From: Aliihoeflea sp052435735
GTDB lineage: Bacteria; Pseudomonadota; Alphaproteobacteria; Rhizobiales; Rhizobiaceae
Direction: 5' to 3'
Length of the DNA stretch: 64,000 nucleotides
Assembly: GCA_052435735.1 (NCBI GenBank)
Contig: JBQVNB010000006.1
Coordinates: forward strand, 127,548-191,547
Below the pieces are notes generated by a model that ran no database searches, was not told where the DNA came from, and saw only the letters and a list, made by a program, of their open reading frames with translations. This document shows positions 34,559 to 43,985 of this stretch, piece after piece. A program made the position numbers and the translations under genes. Numbering within the stretch: position 1 is the stretch's first letter; the number at the start of each line of letters is the position of its first letter.

Positions 34559-36145
34559 ATGACGATGACGGGCGAAATGGAACGGCAGGCGGATGTGGTG
34601 ATCGTCGGCGGCGGACCCGTCGGCACGGGGCTGGCGATCGAGCTTGGCCAGCGCGGCATCCGCACCCTCGTCGTCGAGCGCTATCCGACGCCGCAGCGCG
34701 TGCCAAAGGGTCAGAACCTGACACAGCGCACGATGGAGCATTTCCATTTCTGGGGCGCGGAAAAGGAACTGCGGGCCGCGCGCACCGTGCCGAAGGAATA
34801 CGGCATCGGCGGTTTGACGGCCTATGGCACGCTGCTCGGCGACTACCACTATGACTGGCTGCAGCGCGAACTCGTGCGGCCCTACTATTTCACCGACAAT
34901 GAGCGGTTGCCGCAATACGCGACCGAGGATGTGCTGCGGGCGCGGGCGGCAGAAATCGACGCCATCGAGACGCTCTACGGCTATTCGGGCGAGGCGATCG
35001 AGCAGGATGCGGACGGGGTGACGGTGACCGCCGTGCCGCGTGAGGGGGGCGAGCCGGTCAAAATCCGCGCGCGCTATCTCGTCGGCTGCGACGGCAGCAA
35101 GTCTGACGTGCGCGACATGGCCGGCATCACGCAGACCCGGTCCGACCATGACAGGCTGATGGTGCTGCTCGTCTTCCGCTCGACCGGCCTGCACGAACTC
35201 CTGAAGCGCTTTCCCGGAAAGTCGTTCTACAACGTCCTGCACCCTGACCTGAAAGGCTACTGGCAGTTCTTCGGCCGCGTCGATCTCGGCAATACCTGGT
35301 TCTTCCATGCGCCGGTGCCGGCCGACACGACCAGGGACAACTTCGACTTCACCGCCTATCTGCACCGCGCGGTTGGTGCGGAGTTCGACGTCGCGTTCGA
35401 GCATATCGGCTTTTGGGATCTGCGCGTCGCGATCGCCGACAGCTATCGGAAAGGCCGCGTGTTCATCGCCGGCGACGCCGCGCACAGCCATCCGCCCTAT
35501 GGCGGCTATGGTATCAATACCGGCTTCGAGGATGCGCGAAACCTCGGCTGGAAGCTCGCCGCGACGCTGCAGGGCTGGGCCGGGGAGGGACTGCTCGACA
35601 CCTACGATGCCGAGCGACGGCCGGTCTTCGCCTCGACGGCCAAGGATTTCATCGAAAAGGCGATCGAAAGCGATCGAGCATTCCTGGAAACGCATGACCC
35701 GGAAACGGACCGCGCGGCCTTCGAGCGCGAATGGACCGCGCGGGGGTCGGGCGCACGCGACGAGGTCAACGCCTTCGAGCCGAACTATCGCGGCTCGCCG
35801 ATCGTGGTGGGCGCGGGCGGCGCGACGAACGCCATCGGCGGCCACAGCTTCACGGCGCGGGCAGGGCATCATCTGGCACCGCGACGCCTGTCGACCGGCG
35901 AAAACGTCTATGAGCGGCTGGGTACAGGCTTCACGCTTCTGGCGCTCGGCGGCAATGACGGCCTCGAGCGTTTCCGCATCGCGGCGGACGAGGCAGGCGT
36001 GCCGCTGACGATCGTGGAAGACGACGCAACCGGCGAGACGGCCGACTATGGCGCCCGCTTCGTGCTCGTGCGCCCCGACCAGTTCGTCGCCTTCGCCGGC
36101 GACGAACTCGAGCCGGATTTGGTTGGCCGCGCGACTGCACGCTGA
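34559..36145 (+). CDS. FAD-dependent aromatic hydroxylase, PheA/TfdB family
   Basis: A 528-residue class A flavin monooxygenase (FAD_binding_3). Dinucleotide motif VVIVGGGPVGTGLAIELG, the DG motif in YLVGCDGSKSDVR and the GD motif GDAAHSHPPYGGYGINTGFE are all present; the C-terminal thioredoxin-like domain (about 420-528) ends with FVLVRPDQFVAFAG. These enzymes hydroxylate phenols or hydroxybenzoates with NAD(P)H and O2. ATG 34559 is chosen; ATG 34565 is equally possible. It is likely the last gene of the plus-strand module with the amidohydrolase and ALDH. Confidence 0.9.
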   Translation: MTMTGEMERQADVVIVGGGPVGTGLAIELGQRGIRTLVVERYPTPQRVPKGQNLTQRTMEHFHFWGAEKELRAARTVPKEYGIGGLTAYGTLLGDYHYDWLQRELVRPYYFTDNERLPQYATEDVLRARAAEIDAIETLYGYSGEAIEQDADGVTVTAVPREGGEPVKIRARYLVGCDGSKSDVRDMAGITQTRSDHDRLMVLLVFRSTGLHELLKRFPGKSFYNVLHPDLKGYWQFFGRVDLGNTWFFHAPVPADTTRDNFDFTAYLHRAVGAEFDVAFEHIGFWDLRVAIADSYRKGRVFIAGDAAHSHPPYGGYGINTGFEDARNLGWKLAATLQGWAGEGLLDTYDAERRPVFASTAKDFIEKAIESDRAFLETHDPETDRAAFEREWTARGSGARDEVNAFEPNYRGSPIVVGAGGATNAIGGHSFTARAGHHLAPRRLSTGENVYERLGTGFTLLALGGNDGLERFRIAADEAGVPLTIVEDDATGETADYGARFVLVRPDQFVAFAGDELEPDLVGRATAR

Positions 36146-36214
36146 AGAGCTTTTGCCCAGCCTCGACGGTCGATTTCGATGTGAGCCATCAGGATCGGCC
36201 GGCCGGCCGAAGCG

Positions 36215-37726
36215 TCACTGCCCGTTGGCGAGGGCGATGAACGCGTCGCGCAGTTCGCGCCGCAACACTTTTCCGTACGCATTCTTCGGCAGGTCGGCGA
36301 CGAAGAAGACGTGCCTGGGCTTCTTGAACGAAGCGAGGTTGGCCTTGCAGTGGTCCAGTACTGTCGGCTCGTTGAGCGCCGCATCCTCGGCGACGATGGC
36401 GACGGCGACGCTCTCGCCCCATTCGACATCCGGCAGGCCGAAGACGATCACCTCGCGCACGCCGGGGTGCCCGGCGATGACGTCCTCGATCTCCTTGGGA
36501 TAGATATTGGTGCCGCCCGAAATAATCGTGTCGTGCCGGCGATCGAGGACGCGCAGGCGCCCCGCGGTGTCGAAGCGACCGATGTCGCCTGTGTGCAGCC
36601 AGCCGCCTCTCAGCGCTTTCGCCGTTGCCTCCGGATTTCGCCAGTAGCCCTTCATGACGACATCGCCGCGTACGCAGATTTCGCCGTCTTCGCCAGGCGG
36701 CACATCATGACCGTCCTCGCCCGCGAGGCGGACCTCGACGCCTGACCGCACGTAGCCCGCCGAGACCAGCGTCTCGTCGTCGGCGCCCAAATGGTCGGCG
36801 CCGGGCAGGTAGGAAATCGTCATCGGCGCCTCGCCCTGCCCGTAGAGCTGGTGGAAGATCGGGCCGAACCGCGCGACGGCTTCGCGAATGTGCTCCAGAT
36901 GGATCGACGCGCCGCCATAGATGATGCCCCGCAGGCAGCCGATATCGGCGCGCGCCGCGGTCTCGAGGAACCGGACGATCATCGTCGGGGCGACGAACGG
37001 GATGACGGAAACCGAAAGCCGCGCGACGGTGTCGAGCACCTCGTCCGGGCGAAATCCGGTCCGGTCGTAGATGATGTTTTCGGCGCCTCGCGCGAGCGCG
37101 GGGATCATGTAGAGACCGCTGCCGTGCGAAAGGGGCGCGACATGCAGCACGCGGTCGGCCGCTTCGAAGGCGGAGACGTCGGCGAGGCAGTTCACCGTCG
37201 CGGCGATCAAGTTGCGATGGCTGAGCGTCGCGCCCTTCGGCTTGCCGGTCGTGCCGGAGGTGTAGAAGATCCAGGCCGGATCGTCCGGGTCGACATCGGC
37301 GCAGGCCACGGGCACTTCAGGCGGATTCGGAAAAGTGAAATCCTCGATCGCGACGATCTCGCAGGCAAGACCGGCGGGGAGCGCCGACTTCAGGTCCTCG
37401 ACGTGCTCGGCATGGGTGAAGATCAGGCGCGGCTCGGCATCGCCCGCGATCCAGGCCACCTCGCGCGGGTGCAGCTTGGCATTGGTCGGCACCACCACCA
37501 GCCCTGCGCGCATTGGCGCCAGAAGCAGCGCCGGAAACTCGAACCCGTTGCGCAGGAAAAGCAGCACGCGGTCGCCGGGCACGCAGCCCTTCTGCCCGAA
37601 CCAGTCGCCGAGTGCTGTGCAGATGCCGTCGAGTTGGCGATAGCTCAGCGACCGCTCGCCCCAGCGGATGGCGGTCTCGTCGCCGCGCCGGCGGATCGCG
37701 TCGGTGAGCATGGAATAGACGTTCAT
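36215..37726 (-). CDS. AMP-forming acyl-CoA synthetase
   Basis: A 503-residue ANL-superfamily ligase. The P-loop FYTSGTTGKPKGATLSH, the core motif YGQGEAPMTISYLP, the ADP-binding GWLHTGDIGRFD and the C-terminal lysine region KNAYGKVLRREL are all present. It activates a carboxylic acid to its CoA thioester. It converges with the flavin hydroxylase. Fatty-acid, 4-hydroxybenzoate or cinnamate-type substrates are possible; the neighbourhood favours an aromatic acid. Confidence 0.88.
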   Translation of the reverse strand: MNVYSMLTDAIRRRGDETAIRWGERSLSYRQLDGICTALGDWFGQKGCVPGDRVLLFLRNGFEFPALLLAPMRAGLVVVPTNAKLHPREVAWIAGDAEPRLIFTHAEHVEDLKSALPAGLACEIVAIEDFTFPNPPEVPVACADVDPDDPAWIFYTSGTTGKPKGATLSHRNLIAATVNCLADVSAFEAADRVLHVAPLSHGSGLYMIPALARGAENIIYDRTGFRPDEVLDTVARLSVSVIPFVAPTMIVRFLETAARADIGCLRGIIYGGASIHLEHIREAVARFGPIFHQLYGQGEAPMTISYLPGADHLGADDETLVSAGYVRSGVEVRLAGEDGHDVPPGEDGEICVRGDVVMKGYWRNPEATAKALRGGWLHTGDIGRFDTAGRLRVLDRRHDTIISGGTNIYPKEIEDVIAGHPGVREVIVFGLPDVEWGESVAVAIVAEDAALNEPTVLDHCKANLASFKKPRHVFFVADLPKNAYGKVLRRELRDAFIALANGQ

Positions 37727-37800
37727 GTGAGCGGACCTGGTTGGTTTGCCTCGACCTTACGCTGGATCACTTTTGTGGGCGATGTGCGTGGCGCCGTCGA

Positions 37801-37858
37801 CCCCCACTCCGCCTCGCTTCGCTCGGCACCTCTCCCCGTTCGACGGGGGAGGGAGAGG
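37801..37858 (+). repeat. Intergenic double-hairpin repeat, copy 1
   Basis: Starts with CCCCACTCCGCCTCGCTTCG (a small hairpin) and is followed by a larger hairpin CCTCTCCCC...GGGGGAGGGAGAGG. It is an inverted relative of the unit at 37896-37945. This element type occurs many times in rhizobial genomes (from memory of the family) as a non-coding palindromic repeat. Confidence 0.7.
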
Positions 37859-37895
37859 AACCCAAGCTGGAATACCGGCGCTGCGGCGGTGCTTT

Positions 37896-37945
37896 CCTCT
37901 CCCCCGAGCCACGGGGGAGAGGTGGTCCGAAGGACCGAAGTGGGG
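37896..37945 (-). repeat. Intergenic double-hairpin repeat, copy 2 (inverted)
   Basis: CCTCTCCCCCGAGCCACGGG onwards forms a strong hairpin (CCTCTCCCCC/GGGGGAGAGG), followed by GGTCCGAAGGACC, a second hairpin, and GTGGGG. It mirrors the order of copy 1, so the two units form an inverted pair between converging-type flanks. The FAH-family gene ends 20 bp further on. Confidence 0.7.
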
Positions 37946-37965
37946 TCGACCTGCGAAGAGCCCGT

Positions 37966-38952
37966 TTACTGATCCCTTGTCAGCACCCGATTGCGCAGGA
38001 TGCCGATGCCCTCGACCTCGAGTTCCACCACGTCGCCATGCTTCAGGAACTTCATGTGTTCGAGCCCGCAGCCATTGCCCACCGTGCCCGATCCAAAGAA
38101 CTCGCCGGGATAGATGGTCTCGGACTGCGAGATGTGGGCGAGGAGGTCCTCGAATTTCCAGTGCATCGTGCCGGTATTGCCACGGCCCCATTCCTCGCCG
38201 TTCACGCGGCAGACCATGGTGAGATTGTAGGGGTCCGCCATCTCGTCGGCGGTGACGAGGCAGGGCCCCATGGCGTTGCCAGTGTCGAAATCCTTGCCCT
38301 TGGCCGGGCCGAGCTGGCCGCCCATCTCCTGCGTCTGCGCGTCGCGCGCGGAAAAATCGTTGAAGATGGTGTAACCGTAGATGTAGTCGCGCGCCTCGTC
38401 GCGGGCGATGTCGACGCCTTTCTTGCGGGCGTAGAAGCCGAATTCCAGTTCGAAATCCATCAGCGTGGAATAGCGCGGCCAAAGCACGTCCTGGTCGGTG
38501 CCGACGACGGAGAAGCGGTTCGCCTTGTAGTAGATCGGCTGCTCGTAGAAGGTCTTAGGGATCGCGAAGACGCCCTTTTCCTCGAACTCCTTCATCGCCG
38601 CCTCCGGGTCCGGCGTGGCGTTGGCGCGGATGCGGCGCACCGCGTTGAAGGACTGCTTCAGATGGGTTTCGAAGCAGAGGCAGTCGCGCATCTGGATCGG
38701 CACCGGGACGGGTGCGAGAAGGCGGATGCCGTCCTTCCGGAACGCGCCGTTCGCGCTCTTCTTCAGCGTCTCGTAGGCGCGGTCGAGCGCGGCGTCGCCG
38801 CCTTCGATCATCGCCTGCACGGAGGCGAAGGCGGAATGGTTTTCGCCGAATGCCTGTTCGTGGGCGTCGGCAAGGTCGACGATGCTGCGGTCGCCGTCGA
38901 CCAGCGCACCGGCGCGCTGCTGTCCATTCCGTTCATAGGTTACGAGCTTCAT
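37966..38952 (-). CDS. Fumarylacetoacetate hydrolase-family protein
   Basis: A 328-residue FAH-family enzyme. Sequence features: RDCLCFETHLKQSF, SARDAQTQEM, GPAKGKDFDTGNAMGPCLVT and GSGTVGNGCGLEH; the metal-binding Glu/Asp set of the family lies in the ELEFGFYARKKG and DFSARDAQ segments. Members hydrolyse C-C bonds of diketo acids or hydrate/decarboxylate oxo-dienoates late in aromatic ring degradation. Start ATG 38952 has AAGGGATGA 8 bp upstream; ATG 38961 is also possible. It follows the TetR gene by 43 bp on the same strand. Confidence 0.88.
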   Translation of the reverse strand: MKLVTYERNGQQRAGALVDGDRSIVDLADAHEQAFGENHSAFASVQAMIEGGDAALDRAYETLKKSANGAFRKDGIRLLAPVPVPIQMRDCLCFETHLKQSFNAVRRIRANATPDPEAAMKEFEEKGVFAIPKTFYEQPIYYKANRFSVVGTDQDVLWPRYSTLMDFELEFGFYARKKGVDIARDEARDYIYGYTIFNDFSARDAQTQEMGGQLGPAKGKDFDTGNAMGPCLVTADEMADPYNLTMVCRVNGEEWGRGNTGTMHWKFEDLLAHISQSETIYPGEFFGSGTVGNGCGLEHMKFLKHGDVVELEVEGIGILRNRVLTRDQ

Positions 38953-38995
38953 CGGTGTCATCCCTTGAATCGATCCGCCCGGCTCCTCCGGCCGG

Positions 38996-39766
38996 TCAGT
39001 CCTGTTTCGGCGTTGCCGGCACGCGGCCATAGAGGAGCGCGGCCTTCATCAGTGCGACCAGATGGGTCGCGGTCGCCATCTCGTCCTCGGGGTCGCAGCG
39101 CCCGCCGGAGAGCCGGCTGATGCGGCCGGTATCGGCCATCGTGTAGACCATCATGCCGAGCATCGCCTGATAGCCCCAGTTGATCTCCTCGACGGAGCGG
39201 TCGGGCAGCGCCGCCTGCAGCGCCTCCATCACCTTGTAGGCGATCGGGTCGAAGAACTCGGCGATGACCTTGCGGTTGTGCGACTTGGGGTCGGAAACCT
39301 CGCGCGCGAGAATGCGCGCATAGCTGGAATTCTTTTCCGTGCTGCGCATGTGCAGGTTCGGCACGAGCACCGCCTTGACGATCATCTCGACCTTGCGCTC
39401 GGCATCCGGCTCCATCTCGGCAAGCCGAAGGCCGGCGATACGCTGGTCGACGATCATCGGCGCGCGCATCTCGAAGATGGCGCGGTAGAGCCCTTCCTTG
39501 CTGCCGAAATGATAGTTGACGAGCGCCACCGGCACCTCCGCGCGCAGCGCGATCTGGCGCACCGTCGCACCGTCGAAGCCGTGGTCGGCAAACTCGGCCT
39601 CGGCCGCGGTCAGGATGCGCGCGCGCGTCAGCGCGGAATTGCGCTGCGTCGCCTCGACGACGACGACCTTCTCACCCTGCGCGATCTTTCTCGTTCTGCT
39701 CATTCCGGCCGCCATGCATGCGGGCCGCGCTTTTCGAGGCCCTTGGATATCCGATTTTAACGACAT
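38996..39766 (-). CDS. TetR-family transcriptional regulator
   Basis: A 256-residue TetR regulator with a clear HTH (TRARILTAAEAEFADHGFDG, then ATVRQIALRAEVPVALVNYHFGSKEGLYRAIFE). The C-terminal domain resembles the large-ligand TetR_C group. Starts at 39766, 39715 (residue 18) or 39703 (residue 22) are possible; the first 30 residues look non-conserved. It is divergent from the DctP gene at 39866, so the 99-bp gap should hold its operator. Confidence 0.87.
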   Translation of the reverse strand: MSLKSDIQGPRKARPACMAAGMSRTRKIAQGEKVVVVEATQRNSALTRARILTAAEAEFADHGFDGATVRQIALRAEVPVALVNYHFGSKEGLYRAIFEMRAPMIVDQRIAGLRLAEMEPDAERKVEMIVKAVLVPNLHMRSTEKNSSYARILAREVSDPKSHNRKVIAEFFDPIAYKVMEALQAALPDRSVEEINWGYQAMLGMMVYTMADTGRISRLSGGRCDPEDEMATATHLVALMKAALLYGRVPATPKQD

Positions 39767-39865
39767 ATCAAAACTCTTGTCAACGTGTTCAAATATCGCT
39801 AGCGTTTCGTCATCGGTCGTGGGGATTAGGAGTGAGGCCCCGTGCCGGCCAAGGGAGGAAAGTGC

Positions 39866-40939
39866 ATGTATCGCAACGCTTTGAGGGGCGGCGTGGCCGC
39901 CCTTGCGCTCGGCTGCGCAATCGCGCCGGCGCTTTCGCAGGAAACGCTCAATCTAACCGTAGCGACGGGACACCCGGAGGTGTTTCTGTGGGTCAAGCAC
40001 GTCAAGGAGACGTTCATCCCCACCGTCGATGCGGAACTTGCCAAGACCGGCGCCGTCACCATCAACTGGACCGAGGGCTATGGCGGCACCATCGTAAAGC
40101 TCGGCTCGGAGACGGAAGCCTTCCAGCAGGGCATCATCGACGTGGGCCAGATGAGCGGGGTCTTCAATCCGGCGACGATGGGCCTTCTCAACCTGACCTA
40201 CGCCATGCCGTTCGGCCCGGCCGACGCGCGCGGGGTGACGGAAGCGGTCGAGAAGGCGCTGACGGAGACCGAAGGCGCGCTGGCTGCGCTCGAAGAGGCG
40301 ACCGGCGTCGTCTATATCGGCGGCGGCATTGCCATCGACGACTACAACATCGCCTCGACCAAGGAACTGAAGACGATCGCCGACATGAACGGCGTCAAGC
40401 TCGGCGGCGCCGGGCCCAACCTGGCATGGCTCGCCGGAACCGGCGCAGTCGGCGTTCAGGGCAGCTATGTGACCTTCTACAACGACATCAAGACCGGGGT
40501 TTACGACGGCAATATCGGCTGGATGACGGCCAATGTCCCGGCGAAGCTCTACGAGGTCGCCCCGAATTGGAACCAGACCCAGTTCGGTGCGATGTATATC
40601 GGCGGCCTCGGCGTCTCGCAGATGCAATGGGAAACCTTCTCCGACGAGACCAGGGCGGCCTTCCGCGCCGCCGCCGCCGCCTACACCAAGGCCTATTTCG
40701 ACGAGCAGGAAGCGCGCTACGAGGCCGCGAAGAAGACGCTGACCGACAGTGGCGGCAAGATCGTCGAGTTCGATCCCGCCGAGCGCTCCGCGTGGATCGA
40801 GGCACTGCCGAACCCGACGACGGCGTGGGCCGACGCCGCAGAGGCACGGGGAGAGCCCGGCCGCGCCGTGCTTGGAGCCTATCGCGACAATTTGAAGGCA
40901 ACCGGCTTCACCTTCGAGCGCGACTACCTGGCGGAGTAA
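39866..40939 (+). CDS. TRAP transporter substrate-binding protein, DctP type (system 2)
   Basis: A 357-residue periplasmic protein. ATG 39866 follows AAGGGAGGAAAG and begins a signal peptide ending ALS-QET. DctP-type features include a C4-dicarboxylate-like opening (LNLTVATGHPEVFLWVKHVK), the LKTIADMNGVKLGGAGPNLA ligand region and YNDIKTGVYDGNIGW. It starts the second DctPQM operon, regulated presumably by the divergent TetR. Ligand not readable. Confidence 0.87.
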   Translation: MYRNALRGGVAALALGCAIAPALSQETLNLTVATGHPEVFLWVKHVKETFIPTVDAELAKTGAVTINWTEGYGGTIVKLGSETEAFQQGIIDVGQMSGVFNPATMGLLNLTYAMPFGPADARGVTEAVEKALTETEGALAALEEATGVVYIGGGIAIDDYNIASTKELKTIADMNGVKLGGAGPNLAWLAGTGAVGVQGSYVTFYNDIKTGVYDGNIGWMTANVPAKLYEVAPNWNQTQFGAMYIGGLGVSQMQWETFSDETRAAFRAAAAAYTKAYFDEQEARYEAAKKTLTDSGGKIVEFDPAERSAWIEALPNPTTAWADAAEARGEPGRAVLGAYRDNLKATGFTFERDYLAE

Positions 40940-40969
40940 TCCTCCCCCGGCTTTGGCCGGACCGCCGAA

Positions 40970-41003
40970 GGGCCTTCGCCGCCATGGGGCGCGGCGAAGG
41001 CCC
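40970..41003 (+). repeat. Intercistronic GC hairpin, TRAP system 2
   Basis: A perfect 13-bp stem GGGCCTTCGCCGC (40970-40982 with 40991-41003) and 8-nt loop, 30 bp after the dctP stop and 38 bp before the dctQ ATG. Third example of the same position and design in this window. Confidence 0.75.
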
Positions 41004-41041
41004 GGCGCCCATCATCAATGCCTGACCCGGAGCGTTCCGCC

Positions 41042-41602
41042 ATGGCCGACGAATCCGCAATCCCGCGCGACGACGCGCCGCCGCCAGCAATGCCGAGCGG
41101 TCCTTTCGCACGCATAATCGGCGCGATGAACGCGGTCGGCACGCTTTGGATCATCGGGCTGATGCTCCTCATCAATGCGGACATTTTCGGTCGCAGCTTC
41201 CTCAACCGCCCGATCGCAGGCGTGCCGGAACTCGTCGCCTTTTCGATCGTCGGCATCGTTTTCCTGCAGCTTGCGCACACGCTGCGTTCCGGCTCGATGA
41301 CACGCTCCGACGTGCTGCTCAACGTGCTCGAGCGCCGCGCGCCCCGGCTTCGCTCGGCGCTTCTGGCAATCTTCCATCTCGTCGGCGGGTTGCTGCTCCT
41401 CATGATCGCCTGGAAATTCTGGCCGAGCGTCGTCGCCGCCTTCCAGCATCCCGAACGCAACTTCATGGGCAATCCGGGCTTCTTCACCGTGCCCCAATGG
41501 CCGCTCTTCATTCTCGTGTTCCTCGGCATCGTCGCCACGGCCGTCCAGTTCCTGCTCATCGCCTGGAGCGATGTCCGCTCGGCAAGGGGTATCGCGCGAT
41601 GA
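41042..41602 (+). CDS. TRAP transporter small permease, DctQ type (system 2)
   Basis: A 186-residue membrane protein with four helices and the DctQ loop RSFLNRPIAGVPELVAFSIV. ATG 41042 is preferred (GGAG nearby) over ATG 41018. The stop overlaps the next gene as ATGA (41599-41602). It forms the TRAP permease with DctM. Confidence 0.87.
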   Translation: MADESAIPRDDAPPPAMPSGPFARIIGAMNAVGTLWIIGLMLLINADIFGRSFLNRPIAGVPELVAFSIVGIVFLQLAHTLRSGSMTRSDVLLNVLERRAPRLRSALLAIFHLVGGLLLLMIAWKFWPSVVAAFQHPERNFMGNPGFFTVPQWPLFILVFLGIVATAVQFLLIAWSDVRSARGIAR

Positions 41603-42915
41603 GCGGCATCGAGATCGCACTTCTGTCCATAGCGGTCATGCTGGTGCTCATCTATTCGGGCGTCCATGTCGCGATCGCGCTAATCCTCCTGTCATTTGGC
41701 GGCGTCTGGCTGATCCGCGGCAATTTCGAAATCGCGTCGAACATGCTGGTCCTGGCCTTCAAGGATTCGATCAGCGACTACATCTTCGGCGTCGTTCCGC
41801 TTTTCGTGCTGATGGGCCTGCTCGTCGCCGTCGCCGGCATCGGGCGCGACACGTTCGAGGTCGCCGCGCAGGTCTTCCGCAAGGTGCTGGGCGGGCTCGG
41901 CATCGCAACGGTCGCGGCCAACGCCGTGTTCGCGGCAATCACCGGCATCTCCATCGCCTCGGCGGCGGTCTTCACCAAGGTCGCCGTGCCGGAGATGATG
42001 CGCCACGGCTATACGCCGCGCTTTTCTGTCGGCGTCGTCGCGGGATCGTCGGTGCTCGGCATGCTCCTGCCGCCGAGCCTGCTCTTCATTCTCTATGGGG
42101 TCCTGACGGAGCAATCCGTCGGATCGCTCTTCATCGCCGGTATCATTCCCGGCATTCTCCTCTCGCTCGTCTACTGCGCCGGCATCTTCGCCATGGGCCG
42201 CTGGTGGCCGTCCTTCATCGGTGGCGGCAAGCCGGTCGAGAGCGAGCCGGTGCGCGAGATGGGCGTCGGCGAGATGCTGAACAAGATCGCGCCGATCGTC
42301 ATCCTGGTCGCGCTCGTGCTGGGCGGCATTTATGGCGGCTTCTTCACGCCGACGGAGGCGGGCGCAGCCGGTGCGCTCGGTGCGCTTCTCATCTCGCTTG
42401 CCAAGCGGCGGCTTTCCTGGGCGAGCTTCTGGCAGGTGCTCGTCCAGACCGGGCACACGACCTCCTCGATCTGTTTCCTGATCATCGGCGCCAGTCTTTA
42501 TTCACGCATGCTGGCCATGTCGGGGATGCCCGGCTGGCTCGGCTCGTGGGTGGTCGAATCCGGCATGGGCGTCACCGGCATCGTCATCGCGCTGATGCTG
42601 GTCGTCATCCTGCTCGGCACCATCCTCGATTCCGCATCGATCATGCTTCTGACCCTGCCGATCGCCATTCCGATCCTCGTCGGGCTTCAGGTCGATTTGA
42701 TCTGGCTCGGCGTCCTGATGGTCATCGCGGTCGAGATCGGGCTGTTGACCCCGCCCTTCGGCATCGCCGTCTTCGTGGTGAAGGCGACGCTGGGGCCGGA
42801 CAGCAAGGTCACACTCAACGACATCTTCGCCGGCGCGGCGCCTTTCGCGGTCATGATGCTGCTGGTGCTCGTTCTGGTCTTCCTCTTCCCGTGGCTCGCC
42901 ACGGCTCTCGTCTGA
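41599..42915 (+). CDS. TRAP transporter large permease, DctM type (system 2)
   Basis: A 438-residue, 12-helix transport subunit. Hallmarks: GSSVLGMLLPPSLLFILYG, GGFFTPTEAGAAGALGALL and IGLLTPPFGIAVFVVKATLG. The start is fixed by the ATGA overlap with dctQ; the frame is open further upstream only as a shadow. The metallo-beta-lactamase gene follows 19 bp later, probably in the same operon. Confidence 0.9.
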   Translation: MSGIEIALLSIAVMLVLIYSGVHVAIALILLSFGGVWLIRGNFEIASNMLVLAFKDSISDYIFGVVPLFVLMGLLVAVAGIGRDTFEVAAQVFRKVLGGLGIATVAANAVFAAITGISIASAAVFTKVAVPEMMRHGYTPRFSVGVVAGSSVLGMLLPPSLLFILYGVLTEQSVGSLFIAGIIPGILLSLVYCAGIFAMGRWWPSFIGGGKPVESEPVREMGVGEMLNKIAPIVILVALVLGGIYGGFFTPTEAGAAGALGALLISLAKRRLSWASFWQVLVQTGHTTSSICFLIIGASLYSRMLAMSGMPGWLGSWVVESGMGVTGIVIALMLVVILLGTILDSASIMLLTLPIAIPILVGLQVDLIWLGVLMVIAVEIGLLTPPFGIAVFVVKATLGPDSKVTLNDIFAGAAPFAVMMLLVLVLVFLFPWLATALV

Positions 42916-42934
42916 ACGCAAAGGAGTAGCTGCG

Positions 42935-43951
42935 ATGGCCAAATGGCAATTCACCAAGGGCATGCACGACCTCGGCAATGGCTGCTACGCCTATCTCCAG
43001 CCGGACGGAAGCTGGGGCTGGTCGAATGCCGGTCTGGTCGTCGACGGCGACGCGACGCTGATGGTCGACACGCTGTTCGACCTGAACCTGACCGCCGAAA
43101 TGCTCGCCGTCTACCGCGCGTCGATCCCGGCTGCAAAGGAGATCGGTATCCTCGTCAATACCCATGCCGACGGTGACCATACGTTCGGCAACCAGCTCGT
43201 CGAGGGCGCGCGCATCATCGGCACGCAGGGCACGGTCGACGACTTCGCGCGCTTTGACCCGGCCGTGGTGCAGAAGATCGTCACCAATGCCGAACAGTTC
43301 GGCAGCGCCGGCGTCTTCATGCGTGAGTGCTTCCGTCCGTTCGACTTCGCCGGCATCGAACTCACCCCGCCGACCGAGACCTTTTCGGGCACGATGGACA
43401 TCATGGTCGGATCGAAGAAGGTGCAACTGATCGAGGTCGGACCGGCGCATTCGCTCGGCGACGCGCTCATCTACGTGCCCGACGACAAGGTTGTTTACAC
43501 CGGCGACATCCTCTTCACCGGCGGCACGCCGATCGCCTGGTACGGGCCGGTCCAGCGCTGGATCGACGTCTGCGACATGGTGATGGGGATGGATGTCGAA
43601 ACCGTCGTCGCCGGGCACGGACCGATCTCGACCAAGGACGACGTTCGCGAGATGCGCGATTATCTCCAATATGTTTCCGACAAAGCGCGGCCGTTCTGGG
43701 AAGACGGGCTCGACTATCTCGCCGCAGCCTACAAGATCGACCTCGGACCCTACCGCGACCGCAACGACGCCGAGCGTGTCGTCGTCACGCTCCAGACGCT
43801 GTTCGATGATTTCGGCAGCGAACCGGAACGGCCGGTGCGCGCCCCGATCCCGTATTTCGCCGAGATGAAGAGCTTTCGCCACCATCTTGGCCGCGGGCCC
43901 GCACACGAGGCCTATTGCAAGGCATGCGGGCTGAAGCACGACGCTTACTGA
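42935..43951 (+). CDS. Metallo-beta-lactamase-fold hydrolase
   Basis: A 338-residue MBL-fold protein. The metal motif reads NTHADGDHTFGN, i.e. His-x-Asp-x-Asp-His: the second His of the common HxHxDH motif is Asp, a variant seen in SoxH-like and related groups. Further ligands: His in GPAHSLGDAL and Asp in VVYTGDILF, His in VAGHGP. The variant suggests a hydrolase or sulfur-oxidation-type role rather than a lactamase. It follows the TRAP permease closely and may act on the imported compound. Good ribosome-binding site AAAGGAG upstream. Confidence 0.85.
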   Translation: MAKWQFTKGMHDLGNGCYAYLQPDGSWGWSNAGLVVDGDATLMVDTLFDLNLTAEMLAVYRASIPAAKEIGILVNTHADGDHTFGNQLVEGARIIGTQGTVDDFARFDPAVVQKIVTNAEQFGSAGVFMRECFRPFDFAGIELTPPTETFSGTMDIMVGSKKVQLIEVGPAHSLGDALIYVPDDKVVYTGDILFTGGTPIAWYGPVQRWIDVCDMVMGMDVETVVAGHGPISTKDDVREMRDYLQYVSDKARPFWEDGLDYLAAAYKIDLGPYRDRNDAERVVVTLQTLFDDFGSEPERPVRAPIPYFAEMKSFRHHLGRGPAHEAYCKACGLKHDAY

Positions 43952-43985
43952 ACCTTACAGAAGTTCTCAGTCGTCCATTGGATCG

